From Ravibacter sp964562455 (lineage in GTDB: Bacteria > Bacteroidota > Bacteroidia > Cytophagales > Spirosomataceae): a stretch of 64,000 bases of DNA. A program made the translations under genes and the position numbers. Under the pieces are notes generated by a model. It was not told the origin of the DNA, did not search any database, and was given only the letters and a program-made list of their open reading frames with translations. The stretch covers positions 1 to 64,000 of the forward strand of contig CAZLTN010000017.1 of assembly GCA_964562455.1 (NCBI GenBank), read 5' to 3'. Numbering within the stretch: the first letter of the stretch is position 1; each line of letters begins with the position of its first letter. This document shows positions 51,383-60,290 of this stretch, in pieces.

Positions 51383-52093
51383 TCATTCCATCACCACCAG
51401 GCTGCTGCCCCTCAGCACGGGAACGACATCATAGAGGTCGTGCTGTAATGAGTAGGAGATATCTTTATGGATACCGAGCCGCTGCAGCCTCCTTACGTGT
51501 GATGAAGTAGCTACAAATGAAAGCAGGTTGGACTTGCCCTGGTTGTATAGGCGCTGTGCCATCAGGGCGCCGTCTTCCTGTATGGTGTATTCATTTTTTA
51601 AAGCTTCGGCCAAAGCCCCGGCAAATAACGTATCTTCAAGGTTAGGCCGGCCTTTCCAGCCCGAGCACAGCACCAGTACGTCGTAGGGTTCATTGCGGAG
51701 GTGAGCAGCCAGCGCCCCCAGGTTGAGGAAAGCGCCGATAAGGACTTTTACCGCTGAGCCGCGGGCTTTCGAGATAGAAAGCGTCCCGTTAGTTGTCGTC
51801 ATTGCAATTTTCGCCCCTATAAGCCTTTCATCCATATAGCTGAACGGAGAATTGTCCAGGTCGAAGCCTTCTACTTTTTCAGCATTACGTTCGGCAGCCG
51901 CTATGTAGCCTCTTTGCTGAAGGTTCCTGCACTCTTCTACGGTGGCTACAGGTGTAATGCTTTCTATTCCGTAAGCGAGGCCGGTGACCATGCAGGAAGT
52001 AGCCCGGAAGATATCCGTAACCACTACGATACTGTTTTCAAGCCTATGGAGATGCAGCAGGTCTGGCGTAAGACAAACGTCGAAATTATTCAT
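51383..52093 (-). CDS. comB: 2-phosphosulfolactate phosphatase family protein
   Basis: 236 residues of the ComB family (magnesium-dependent acid phosphatase first known from coenzyme M synthesis). Family motifs are VVTDIFRATSCMV near the N-terminus, AAERNAEKVEGFDLDNSPFSY, MTTTNGT and LCSGWKGRPNLEDTLFAGAL. In Bacteroidota the true substrate is uncertain, since coenzyme M is not made. It is transcribed alone and faces the second barrel gene across a short gap. Confidence 0.9.
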   Translation of the reverse strand: MNNFDVCLTPDLLHLHRLENSIVVVTDIFRATSCMVTGLAYGIESITPVATVEECRNLQQRGYIAAAERNAEKVEGFDLDNSPFSYMDERLIGAKIAMTTTNGTLSISKARGSAVKVLIGAFLNLGALAAHLRNEPYDVLVLCSGWKGRPNLEDTLFAGALAEALKNEYTIQEDGALMAQRLYNQGKSNLLSFVATSSHVRRLQRLGIHKDISYSLQHDLYDVVPVLRGSSLVVME

Positions 52094-52147
52094 TCGGGAA
52101 GAGAAAGCTAAAATATGAAATACCGGTTACGGCTGGTCCTGGTTTGA

Positions 52148-53227
52148 CTATTTTACAAAAGGAGGCCTGGTAACCCGGGCTTTGAAAAGGCGCTCACGTA
52201 TTTTGACATAAAGCTCTGTCCCCGGTTTGGAATACCCCGCCGGCACATAAGCAAGCGCTACGCCTTTCTGCAGGGTTGGCGACTGTGTGCCTGAAGTAAC
52301 CTCACCGAGTTTATTGCCTTCGGCATCAGTAACTTCATAATGAGGTCGGGGAATGCCGCGCTCCAGCAGTTCTAGCCCTACCAGCTTGCTCTTCAGGCCA
52401 TTCGTTTTTTGAGACAAAAGGATTTCAGAGCCGATGAAGGTTTTGTTGAATTTTGTTACCCATCCGAGACCTGCTTCAAGGGGAGAAGTATTGTCGTCAA
52501 TATCATTTCCATAGAGGCAATAGCCCATTTCCAGGCGTAGCGTATCCCTTGCGCCGAGCCCGATAGGTTTGATGTCAAATTCTTTTCCCGCCTCAAAAAG
52601 GGCGTTCCACACGTGTTCGGCATCCTCGTTGTTTACATAGATCTCAAAGCCGCCGGCCCCGGTGTACCCGGTTGCGGAGACGAGGACATTTTCAACTCCT
52701 GCCACCGTTCCTTTCGCGAAGCTATAGTATTCCATCGACGCAAGCGGAATATCGGTAAGTTCCTGGACCACATCTGTTGCTTTGGGCCCCTGAACGGCAA
52801 AAAGGCAGGTCCGGTCGGAAAGGTTAGTGAGCGTGACATCGTCGGGTTTGAATAGGGATATCCAACTCCAGTCTTTTTCTATATTGGAAGCATTGACAAC
52901 AAGAAAGTATTCTTCCTCATTGATGCGGTAAATAAGAAGATCGTCGACGGCTCCGCCGTGGTCGTTCGGAAGGTAGCTGTATTGCACTTTCCCGTCTGTA
53001 AGAACGGAGGCATCGTTAGCAGAAATATACTGGATGAAACTGAGCGCCCCGGGCCCTGATACGAGGAATTCCCCCATGTGAGAAACGTCAAATACACCCA
53101 CGCCGTTTCTTACGGTATGATGTTCTTCAAGATCAGAAGAATACCTGACGGGCATTTCAAAACCTCCGAAAGGGACAATCTTAGCTCCGAGGGTGACGTG
53201 CAGGTCGTGAAGGGGAATTCTTTTCAT
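52148..53227 (-). CDS. gcvT: Aminomethyltransferase, glycine cleavage T protein
   Basis: 359 residues from MKRIPLHDLHVTLGAKIVPFGGFEMPV. It moves the aminomethyl group from lipoyl-H protein to tetrahydrofolate, releasing ammonia. Hallmarks are VFDVSHMGE, AVQGPKA, GYTGAGGFEIY (family: GYTGExGxE), and ARDTLRLEMGYCLYGNDI; GTQSPTL is also typical. The longer frame to 53293 would cross the TACCTTTG promoter box at 53270. It is separate from gcvP, 13 kb away. Confidence 0.95.
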   Translation of the reverse strand: MKRIPLHDLHVTLGAKIVPFGGFEMPVRYSSDLEEHHTVRNGVGVFDVSHMGEFLVSGPGALSFIQYISANDASVLTDGKVQYSYLPNDHGGAVDDLLIYRINEEEYFLVVNASNIEKDWSWISLFKPDDVTLTNLSDRTCLFAVQGPKATDVVQELTDIPLASMEYYSFAKGTVAGVENVLVSATGYTGAGGFEIYVNNEDAEHVWNALFEAGKEFDIKPIGLGARDTLRLEMGYCLYGNDIDDNTSPLEAGLGWVTKFNKTFIGSEILLSQKTNGLKSKLVGLELLERGIPRPHYEVTDAEGNKLGEVTSGTQSPTLQKGVALAYVPAGYSKPGTELYVKIRERLFKARVTRPPFVK

Positions 53228-53269
53228 TTTTGTATTATCCGATTTCCGATAGCTTATTATAAAGTGACG

Positions 53270-53277
53270 CAAAGGTA
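53270..53277 (-). promoter_or_regulatory. -7 element (TACCTTTG) of gcvT
   Basis: Reads TACCTTTG on the minus strand, 42 bases from the ATG at 53227; supports that start. Confidence 0.5.
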
Positions 53278-53329
53278 AAAAAAATGCACGCAAATACTTA
53301 ATGGCGCGCCGAATCGGCTAGAACGGAAA

Positions 53330-53374
53330 AAGCCCGCGGGGCAGATCCGCTTTCGCGTCCTGCCCCGCGGGCTT
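53330..53374. terminator. GC-rich hairpin terminator after susD
   Basis: 15-bp perfect arms (53330-53344 and 53360-53374; AAGCCCGCGGGGCAG with its complement), 15-base loop. On the minus strand it follows the susD stop and is followed by T residues. Confidence 0.8.
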
Positions 53375-53392
53375 CAAATGAAGATGAACCGA

Positions 53393-55303
53393 TCAGTGCT
53401 TGGCCCACCAGAGAGGGGTAGAAGTCGCATCTTCTCCTCCCAGATGCTGGAGTGCCTGGCTATAACCTTTGGCGTTACTTGCCGGAATACTCGACGGGTA
53501 TTTGATACGTTGAGGGAAGAACTTGATGTTACTTGTCATGTAGTTCGCTGCTGTCAGCGCCGGCATGTTGGTCAACGGAATCTCTACCGCAGGATTATCG
53601 AAGAAAGGAAGCCCGAGACGACGCTGATCGCTCCATGATTCCAGGGGAAGCCATGGGGTCTGGGCAATAAATTTCTGCGTGATAATCTTGGTGAGCTGGT
53701 CGTTCCTGACTGTACCGTTTTTATACAGATCGTTTTTCGGATAAGCCTTTTCCACTGTTCCCGGTGTGTTGGTATAACCGTTAACGAAAGTAGCAGTGTA
53801 GGTAGCAGGAGGTTCTGCGACGTGATCCCAGGCTACAGAAGTACCGACGCGGTTATATTCGGTAGAAGATTTGTAGGCTGTTGCGAAGTTAGTCACTCCC
53901 CAGAAATCAAAGCTGGCGTCGATACCTGCTTCGTAAGCAGCTTTTCCGCTCATCGGGACGTTCCAGCCCCTTACAGCGGCTTCTGCCAGCAGGAAGTAGG
54001 TTTCCCACGGTCCGAAGAAAATGCGTTTGCTGTTGCTATCGCGGAATTTCTTACCATGGCGGGGCGTTGCGCCGTTGAAGGAATAGACGTTATTTTTGGT
54101 TCCTTTCGGACCCCAGGCACCGTAGCTGGGTGCATTCCAGGTATACTTGGCATTCAGCGTTTTTACTACTTCGCTTTTGTCATTTACAAGCGTCCGTTCG
54201 GTAGTAGTGGCCGTGTTGTCCCACGACGGATACAGGTTGAAATCTGAATTGGTAACATCACCCGGGATAATATAGGCTTTATAAGCGCGGGGGTCAATGC
54301 TGTAGGGCAGTCCGTCGAGCCAGTAGCCAGCCGAAGGATCGTTTGTCATCGAGGTAAAATGATCGTCAAGCTTCAGGCCCAGGTAATTCTGAGGTTTCAC
54401 ATAGCTGAGCTGATCGGCTTTTACCTGGTCGGCAGATTTGATTCCTCCGAGGCCCAGGAAGAGGTTGTTGATGGTAGAGGAGATCTGGAAATAGTTCCAT
54501 TCGCGGCTCATCACACCCGTCAATGCATCCCAGCCTGGTCTTTCAGCTACCTGGAACGTCTCGTCCGATAACTTCAGGAGCGGTCCTGACGCAGCGGCCT
54601 CAAATTCGGTTTTGGCTTTTGCCGCATCTACTTCCGATAGCCTCATCGCAAGGCGCAGGCGCATAGAGTTGGCATATTTCTGCCAGTTTGCATAATTGAA
54701 ACCGTAAGCCTGGTCGTATTTCGAGATAGTACCACCTGCTATGTTGACGTCAAGCTTGGAGGAAGCATCTTTCAACTCGTCCAGCAGGTAATAATAAATT
54801 GTTTTGAGGTCTGAGAATTCGGGGTTTTCGCCCTGGAATCCGTTGAGGGGGATGGGACCGAAGGTATCCGCCAGCTCGCTGAGCAGGTAAACGCGCCAGA
54901 TACGGGCTACCTGAAGAAGGTTATTGGTGTATTCTTTGACATTCCCTTCAGCGATCTGTTTTTCTGCTACCGAGATGGCCGCATAGATGCTGTTCAGCCA
55001 GCCGCCCATGTAAGACATACCGTAATAATCGGTCGACCATCCGTCGTTGTGCCCGCCTGTGGAAATGCCGCCGCCGAACTGCTGGCGCCCGGCAGTTTTC
55101 CAGTACAGCACGAAGATCCTTTCCGCGATGTGGGGATCCATCTGCGAGTTGATAATAGACCCGTTGATGAAATACTCGACCTGTACCTGGCTTTCAGTAG
55201 CCATGTAAGGATCCTGGTTGATCTCATCAAAATCGGCGCACGATGTCGCAGAAACCAGTAATATGAAGGAAGGGACGATAACCCTTTTTAACAATGATTT
55301 CAT
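53393..55303 (-). CDS. SusD/RagB family outer-membrane lipoprotein
   Basis: 636 residues. A lipoprotein signal (LLVSATSC) is followed by DFDEINQDPYMATESQVQ, the typical opening of the SusD-like_2 subgroup. The TPR-rich helical body (YYYLLDELKDASSKLD, ANWQKYANSMRLRLAMRLS) and the C-terminal LESWSDQRRLGLPFFDNP are family features. It caps the TonB-dependent SusC partner, capturing nutrients (glycans or peptides) at the surface. It lies 45 bases downstream of susC in one operon. No glycoside hydrolase follows. Confidence 0.93.
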   Translation of the reverse strand: MKSLLKRVIVPSFILLVSATSCADFDEINQDPYMATESQVQVEYFINGSIINSQMDPHIAERIFVLYWKTAGRQQFGGGISTGGHNDGWSTDYYGMSYMGGWLNSIYAAISVAEKQIAEGNVKEYTNNLLQVARIWRVYLLSELADTFGPIPLNGFQGENPEFSDLKTIYYYLLDELKDASSKLDVNIAGGTISKYDQAYGFNYANWQKYANSMRLRLAMRLSEVDAAKAKTEFEAAASGPLLKLSDETFQVAERPGWDALTGVMSREWNYFQISSTINNLFLGLGGIKSADQVKADQLSYVKPQNYLGLKLDDHFTSMTNDPSAGYWLDGLPYSIDPRAYKAYIIPGDVTNSDFNLYPSWDNTATTTERTLVNDKSEVVKTLNAKYTWNAPSYGAWGPKGTKNNVYSFNGATPRHGKKFRDSNSKRIFFGPWETYFLLAEAAVRGWNVPMSGKAAYEAGIDASFDFWGVTNFATAYKSSTEYNRVGTSVAWDHVAEPPATYTATFVNGYTNTPGTVEKAYPKNDLYKNGTVRNDQLTKIITQKFIAQTPWLPLESWSDQRRLGLPFFDNPAVEIPLTNMPALTAANYMTSNIKFFPQRIKYPSSIPASNAKGYSQALQHLGGEDATSTPLWWAKH

Positions 55304-55348
55304 ATCTATATAATTGATATTATGATTACCTGAGTTGAAATTGAGCGG

Positions 55349-58300
55349 CTAGAAGCCCAGCGAGAGAGAGAACAGGAAGGAGCGCATGGTTGGGAACGCG
55401 CCGTTTTCAAACCCGACAGCATTGGTACCTGTTGCAAAAACTGACTCAGGATCGATACCGTTGAGATGGCTCTTGATCATCCATACATTGTTACAGGACG
55501 CCGAAACCCGCACATTCTGGAAAGTCTTGCCAAGAAGATTTTTAGGCAGGCTGTAGCTCAGCATTACATTCCTCAGCCGCACATGGGTAGCATTGTACAG
55601 GTACGCCTCGCCTACTCCAAGGTTATTGAGGGTAGCAACGGTCTGCCAGTATTGCTGCTGCGTTACAGCCTTGGTGTTGGCGGTGTATCCGCCGCTTTCC
55701 TGTGCTACAACGCCATCGGCTACCATTTCAGGTCTTTCTCCTCCCGGCGCAGTGATTTTGGCTGTACCCGACGACTGGAGCCCTACGTTGGAGCTAGAGA
55801 AAATTTCGCCTCCCAGCCTGGCGTCCACGAGGAACGAGAATCCTACACCTTTGTAGTTGAAGCTGTTGGTGATACCCAGCATCCCTTTGGCCTGCTGATT
55901 ACCCAGTTTGACGATCTCCGGATCTCTTTGAGGGAGGCCGTTTCCGGTAAGGATCATCTTGCCAAAATGAGGGCTGCCTTCATCTTTAACACGCAGGAAC
56001 TTTGTTCCGTAAATATCACCGTATAGTCCACCGGTTACAGCCCTGATAAACAGGTCATCGTAGGCGCCGAGCGTATATTCGTTTACGCCTTCGGACTGGG
56101 CGATATCGATTATTTTATTTTCGTTCCTGGAGAAGTTTGCCGTGATGTTCCAGATGACCGATTGCGGGTTCGTCAGTATCGCAGCATTGGCCATTATTTC
56201 GAAGCCTTTGTTTTGAATGTTACCCGCATTTATTTTCATGCTGGAATAGCCGCTCAGGGGATCCATCGGGATATCGATCAACTGACGGGTGGAGTTGGAT
56301 TTATACCAGGTCAGGTCGACCGAAAGGCGGTTTTCCAGGAATCGCAGTTCTGTTCCGAATTCAAGGTTCTTAATCAGCTCACTCCGTACATACGGATTTT
56401 TCAGCAAAGACTGACGACTTGCAATAGTATTATTGAGAGGGTCTTTCGAAATGGTATATCCATTGAAAAGCTGGTAAGGAGCCAGGTCATTTCCGACTGT
56501 TGCGTAAGAAGCCCGGAATTTGGCAAACGTCCACCATGAAGGGAGGCTGCTACCCTTGTCTTCCAGCATGTCCGAAAGCACGTACGACAGGCTGTAGGAT
56601 GGGTAGAAGTACGACCTGTTTGCTTCGATCAGCGCAGATGACCAGTCGTTTCTTGCTGTAATATCAAGGAAAATCCATCCTGCGTAATTAATTCCGAGAG
56701 ACCCGTACAGAGAGTTGATCTTCTTGCGGGAAAACGATGATCCGATAGATGGCGCACCTGCCGAGTTAGTGGGAGAAAACAGGTTGGGAACTTCGAGGGC
56801 GCCGGTATTGACAGACAGAGAATTGAACTTCTGCTCCATCAGGTTGCCTCCGAAAGTGGCCGTACCGCCGATCCTGCCCCATATGTTATCTTTTTGTGCC
56901 TTGATCAACGCGCTGTAGTTCATTTCGGTGAAGGTCTGCTTCCCGGTAGAGTAGGAGTTGGTCCTGGGGCTTCCGAGGTAGGTTTTGCCTTCTGTGTTAG
57001 TAGTGTAAAGGTCGCCTCCGGCTCTCACTTCAGCATCGAGCCAGTCGGTGAAAGCGTATTTCAGAGAGCCGTTCATGATGAAACGGTTCCGGGAATCCCG
57101 GTTCAGGTTATACTGGTATTGCCAGTAAGGGTTGCTTTGCGGCCCTGGAGCGCCCGGATACCAGAGCATTTTCCCGAACTCGTTGGTGGCAGCGCTGAAA
57201 TCAGAGATATCGAGGCTTCTCGGAAGCATATACAACACATAAACGCTGCTGACATCCCGTCCGTTGATCGGGCGGTTGTAACCCGAAGTATTGTTGTAAG
57301 ACATTTTCACGTCGCTTGTCCAGCGGCTGTCTTTTCCGAAACGGGTAGTAGCTTTAGAGGTAAAGTTGAGTCGGGTAAGTTTGTTTCCCGGTATGATGCT
57401 TCTGTCGGCGAGATAGTTGAGCGAAGTATACACGGAAGTCGAGCCGTATTGCTGCTGGAGAGCTACGCCGTAATTCTGTGTGGAACCTTTCCGGAGAAAT
57501 TCCGATACGTTATCGTGAATATTGAGCGGTGACTGGGTACCGTCCCATTTCTTCACGCTCTGGCCGGTAGCCTTGGGTCCCCAGCTGGTTGTGCTCATGG
57601 GGTCGAAGACATTGTCCAGTCCCTGTCCGAATGTATTTTGAAGTTCGGGGCGGATGAAGATATCTTCTACTCCGAGCGTAGAAGTAACCGTGATACCGAG
57701 TCCGGGCTGTGTGCGTCCCGATTTGGTTTTGATGAGTATTACACCGTTACCGGCACGCGATCCGTAGAGAGCTGCCGCTGACGGGCCTTTCAATACGCTC
57801 ATGCTTTCGATATCGTCCGAGCTGATGTCACCAAGCCCGTTACCCATATCCAGCCCGGCGCCCCAGTACCCGTTTTCGGTAGTCCCGGTGAAGTTGTCGA
57901 TAGGTATGCCGTCGACTACTATCAGCGGCTGGTTGGAACCGGTAAGGGAGGTATTGCCCCGGAGCACTATTTTAGATGATCCGCCGGCGCCGTTGCTGGA
58001 CCTTACTACCTGCAGACCTGCTACTTTACCGGTAAAGGCATTCGCCAGGTTTGTTTCTTTGGCATCCGACAGCACTCCGCCCTTTATTTCCTGGATGGCG
58101 TAACCGAGCGATTTCTTTTCCCTTTCAATTCCGAGGGCTGTTACCACGATTTCGCCGAGCTGAGCCACGTCTTCTGCAAGAACAACGTTTATAGTACTGC
58201 GACCTGACACCGCTTCTTCTTTGGTAGTAAACCCGATAAATGAAAATGTGAGGGTTGTGTTAGAGCCCGCATTAATCGTATAAGAACCGTCTATATCGGT

Positions 58301-58456
58301 AGTTGTTCCCGTATTGGTTCCTTTAACAAGGATTGAAACACCGGGTAGCGGAGTTCCATCGCTTCCGGAGGTCACTTTTCCTGAAACGGATTGCGACCAT
58401 GCACTGATACTCCCGGTGAGGAGAGCTACAGTGAGAAGGAGTACAAATTTGCGCAT
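55349..58456 (-). CDS. SusC/RagA family TonB-dependent transporter
   Basis: 1035 residues. A signal peptide (1-21) is followed by a carboxypeptidase-regulatory-like domain (VSGKVTSGSDGTPLPGVSILVKGTNTGTTTDIDGSYTI, about 23-105), then the plug (TALGIEREKKSLGYAIQEI; SVLKGPSAAALYGSRAGNGVILIKTK) and a 22-strand barrel ending in FLFSLSLGF. With SusD it imports a bulky nutrient using TonB energy. There is no STN domain, so no direct sigma/FecR signalling role is indicated. A palindrome 330 bases upstream is a possible regulator site. Confidence 0.95.
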   Translation of the reverse strand: MRKFVLLLTVALLTGSISAWSQSVSGKVTSGSDGTPLPGVSILVKGTNTGTTTDIDGSYTINAGSNTTLTFSFIGFTTKEEAVSGRSTINVVLAEDVAQLGEIVVTALGIEREKKSLGYAIQEIKGGVLSDAKETNLANAFTGKVAGLQVVRSSNGAGGSSKIVLRGNTSLTGSNQPLIVVDGIPIDNFTGTTENGYWGAGLDMGNGLGDISSDDIESMSVLKGPSAAALYGSRAGNGVILIKTKSGRTQPGLGITVTSTLGVEDIFIRPELQNTFGQGLDNVFDPMSTTSWGPKATGQSVKKWDGTQSPLNIHDNVSEFLRKGSTQNYGVALQQQYGSTSVYTSLNYLADRSIIPGNKLTRLNFTSKATTRFGKDSRWTSDVKMSYNNTSGYNRPINGRDVSSVYVLYMLPRSLDISDFSAATNEFGKMLWYPGAPGPQSNPYWQYQYNLNRDSRNRFIMNGSLKYAFTDWLDAEVRAGGDLYTTNTEGKTYLGSPRTNSYSTGKQTFTEMNYSALIKAQKDNIWGRIGGTATFGGNLMEQKFNSLSVNTGALEVPNLFSPTNSAGAPSIGSSFSRKKINSLYGSLGINYAGWIFLDITARNDWSSALIEANRSYFYPSYSLSYVLSDMLEDKGSSLPSWWTFAKFRASYATVGNDLAPYQLFNGYTISKDPLNNTIASRQSLLKNPYVRSELIKNLEFGTELRFLENRLSVDLTWYKSNSTRQLIDIPMDPLSGYSSMKINAGNIQNKGFEIMANAAILTNPQSVIWNITANFSRNENKIIDIAQSEGVNEYTLGAYDDLFIRAVTGGLYGDIYGTKFLRVKDEGSPHFGKMILTGNGLPQRDPEIVKLGNQQAKGMLGITNSFNYKGVGFSFLVDARLGGEIFSSSNVGLQSSGTAKITAPGGERPEMVADGVVAQESGGYTANTKAVTQQQYWQTVATLNNLGVGEAYLYNATHVRLRNVMLSYSLPKNLLGKTFQNVRVSASCNNVWMIKSHLNGIDPESVFATGTNAVGFENGAFPTMRSFLFSLSLGF

Positions 58457-58715
58457 AAAAGATGTTGTTAGCTGGTTAGATTAAGCTGTTACTATTGGTT
58501 TTTGAGGTAATAAAGTTTCAGATGAATGACAGAGGCCTGTATGTATGCCCGAAAGTACTGGTTCATGCGAAGAACACCTTTGGATTCAGCCGGGATCAGG
58601 TACATACGGTTAAAAACAGTGTTTTATTAGGTATCGTTAACTCACATTCCCGCGAAATAGCAGTGAGTGATTGCTCAGAACACTCTTAATAGTATTAATG
58701 TACTAAATATTGACA

Positions 58716-58723
58716 CAAAATTA
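58716..58723 (-). promoter_or_regulatory. -7 element (TAATTTTG) of susC
   Basis: Reads TAATTTTG on the minus strand, with about 250 bases of leader before the ATG at 58456. The usual TTG at -33 is missing; the region is poly-A/T. Confidence 0.4.
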
Positions 58724-58787
58724 ATTCTTTTATTAAAAAAAATAAAATTGATGTTAATATTTTATTAAAAAAATTAAGAAAGTGAAA

Positions 58788-58803
58788 ACGGTAACGTTAC
58801 CGT
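58788..58803. promoter_or_regulatory. LacI-type operator palindrome upstream of susC
   Basis: ACGGTAACGTTACCGT is a perfect 16-bp palindrome with the central CG usual in LacI-family operators. It lies 65 bases upstream of the TAATTTTG box. No LacI-type regulator gene is in the window. Confidence 0.5.
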
Positions 58804-58845
58804 ATGGGTTTATACCTCTTGTTTACACTGTAAACCGGATTATGA

Positions 58846-58895
58846 GTTATAAAAAAGCGGGGATAATCGTGCGATTATCCCCGCTTTTTTATAAC
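58846..58895 (-). terminator. Perfect 24-bp hairpin terminator after the IscA-type gene
   Basis: Arms 58846-58869 and 58872-58895 are exact complements with two central bases; A and T runs flank the GC core. It ends the minus-strand transcript. Confidence 0.8.
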
Positions 58896-58910
58896 CCTGC
58901 AAGGCGAAAT

Positions 58911-59237
58911 CTACACGGCAAAGCTCTCTCCGCAGCCGCAGGTACGGCTTGCGTTAGGATTTACAAAATGAAACCCTTTGCCATTCAGGCCGTCAGAGAA
59001 ATCGAGAACGGTGCCTGCCAGGTACAATATACTTTTCTTATCTACCACGATCCTGATACCTTTGTCCTCAAAGACCATATCATTTGGCCGGGACCCGGAA
59101 TCGAATTCAAGATTATACATAAGGCCCGAGCAGCCTCCTCCAACTACGCCTACCCGTATGTGATGATCGTTGGAATGTCCTTCCTGTTCGCGCAATGCAA
59201 GGATCTTAGTTTTGGCAGTTTCGGTTACTGTTACCAT
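58911..59237 (-). CDS. Iron-sulfur cluster assembly accessory protein, IscA/HesB type
   Basis: 108 residues: A-type Fe-S carrier with the three conserved cysteines, one in GGGCSGLMYNL (about residue 35) and the pair in TCGCGESF near the C-terminus. It accepts clusters from the assembly scaffold and passes them on in the cytoplasm. The Bacteroidota form ends NPNASRTCGCGESF, as here. It follows thrB by 80 bases on the same strand and precedes a long terminator hairpin. Confidence 0.93.
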   Translation of the reverse strand: MVTVTETAKTKILALREQEGHSNDHHIRVGVVGGGCSGLMYNLEFDSGSRPNDMVFEDKGIRIVVDKKSILYLAGTVLDFSDGLNGKGFHFVNPNASRTCGCGESFAV

Positions 59238-59317
59238 CCGGACAATTATTTAAAACCACATATAACCCGGGGCGATTTCCGCCCGTGAGAAGAAAACGAG
59301 CCTGTCGGAAATTAAGT

Positions 59318-60256
59318 TCAATTCCGGGCCAGGATTCGGGGGCCTTCAAAGTTTATCCCCGATACAAATACATTACTGGAGATACCCGCGGCGGCAAACG
59401 TGCTCTTCATAGCCTCACCTATCGCGTCGGCTTCGGTGCGGGTAGGTGCGAGCGCAAACATGGAAGGGCCGGCGCCGGAAATACTGCACCCCAGGGCACC
59501 CTTCTCCATTGCGGCTTGTTTGACCTCGTTGAATTCCGGGATCAGGATCGCCCTGACCGGCTCTATGATGACGTCTACCATCGACCGGCTGATCAGGCCG
59601 TAATCGCCGGTCATAAGGCCGCTGATCAGGCCGGCCACGTTGCCCATTTGGGTAATTGCGTTTTTCAGCGACACTTCGTTCCTTAAAATCAGGCGTGCGT
59701 CTTTGGTGTTCACTTCCACATCGGGATGAACGAGCGTGCAATAGAGCTCAACAGGGACGGCGATATTGAACACATCCAGCGGTTTGTAGCTTCTTATAAC
59801 CAGGAATCCGCCCAGCAGGGATGGCCCGACATTGTCCGCGTGAGCGGCTCCCGCGGCCATCAGCTCACCCTGCATCGCAAAGGGAAGCAGCTCCTTTCTT
59901 GAGAGCGGGCACCCGAGCATCTCGTTCAGAGCGACGACTCCGGCAACGGAGCTGGCCGCGCTCGATCCCATCCCGCTTCCGAGAGGCATATTTTTATGAA
60001 GAATAACAGAAGCCCCGAAATCTGAAATGCCGAGGTGACTCAGAAGGTGAAGCATGACGACGGTTACGGCGTTCCGGCCTGCATCGACCGGCAGCCGCCC
60101 CTCGTCCCCGTATATTGCCTCTATTTCGATGCCCGGCTCAGGTTTTCGCCTGATCTCGACGATATCGCCCGGGTGATCTACCGCAAAGCCGAAGATATCG
60201 AACCCGCAGGCTACATTGGCTACGGTTGCAGGTGCAAATACTTTAATATAGTCCAT
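59318..60256 (-). CDS. thrB: Homoserine kinase
   Basis: 312 residues. A GHMP-family ATP-dependent kinase that phosphorylates homoserine on the way to threonine. The ATP loop PLGSGMGSSAASSVAGV (about 91-107) and the C-terminal CSISGAGPSMFAL motif are intact; N-terminal FAPATVANVACGFD is also diagnostic. The start ATG is 34 bases after the thrA stop, so the two form an operon. A threonine synthase gene does not follow; an IscA-type gene does. Confidence 0.95.
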   Translation of the reverse strand: MDYIKVFAPATVANVACGFDIFGFAVDHPGDIVEIRRKPEPGIEIEAIYGDEGRLPVDAGRNAVTVVMLHLLSHLGISDFGASVILHKNMPLGSGMGSSAASSVAGVVALNEMLGCPLSRKELLPFAMQGELMAAGAAHADNVGPSLLGGFLVIRSYKPLDVFNIAVPVELYCTLVHPDVEVNTKDARLILRNEVSLKNAITQMGNVAGLISGLMTGDYGLISRSMVDVIIEPVRAILIPEFNEVKQAAMEKGALGCSISGAGPSMFALAPTRTEADAIGEAMKSTFAAAGISSNVFVSGINFEGPRILARN

Positions 60257-60290
60257 TATTCAGAAATGGGTTGAAATTAGGCGTGGTCTT

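Larger units (their letters stand above)
58457..58910. other. 454-bp region upstream of susC
   Basis: Contains the susC control region (TAATTTTG box at 58716, LacI-type palindrome at 58788), a very A/T-rich tract at 58717-58780, and the hairpin that ends the downstream minus-strand gene. No gene is supported. Confidence 0.5.

Noticed and set aside
56894..57532. 212-codon plus-strand frame opposite susC
   Set aside because: Lies within a highly conserved SusC barrel on the other strand.
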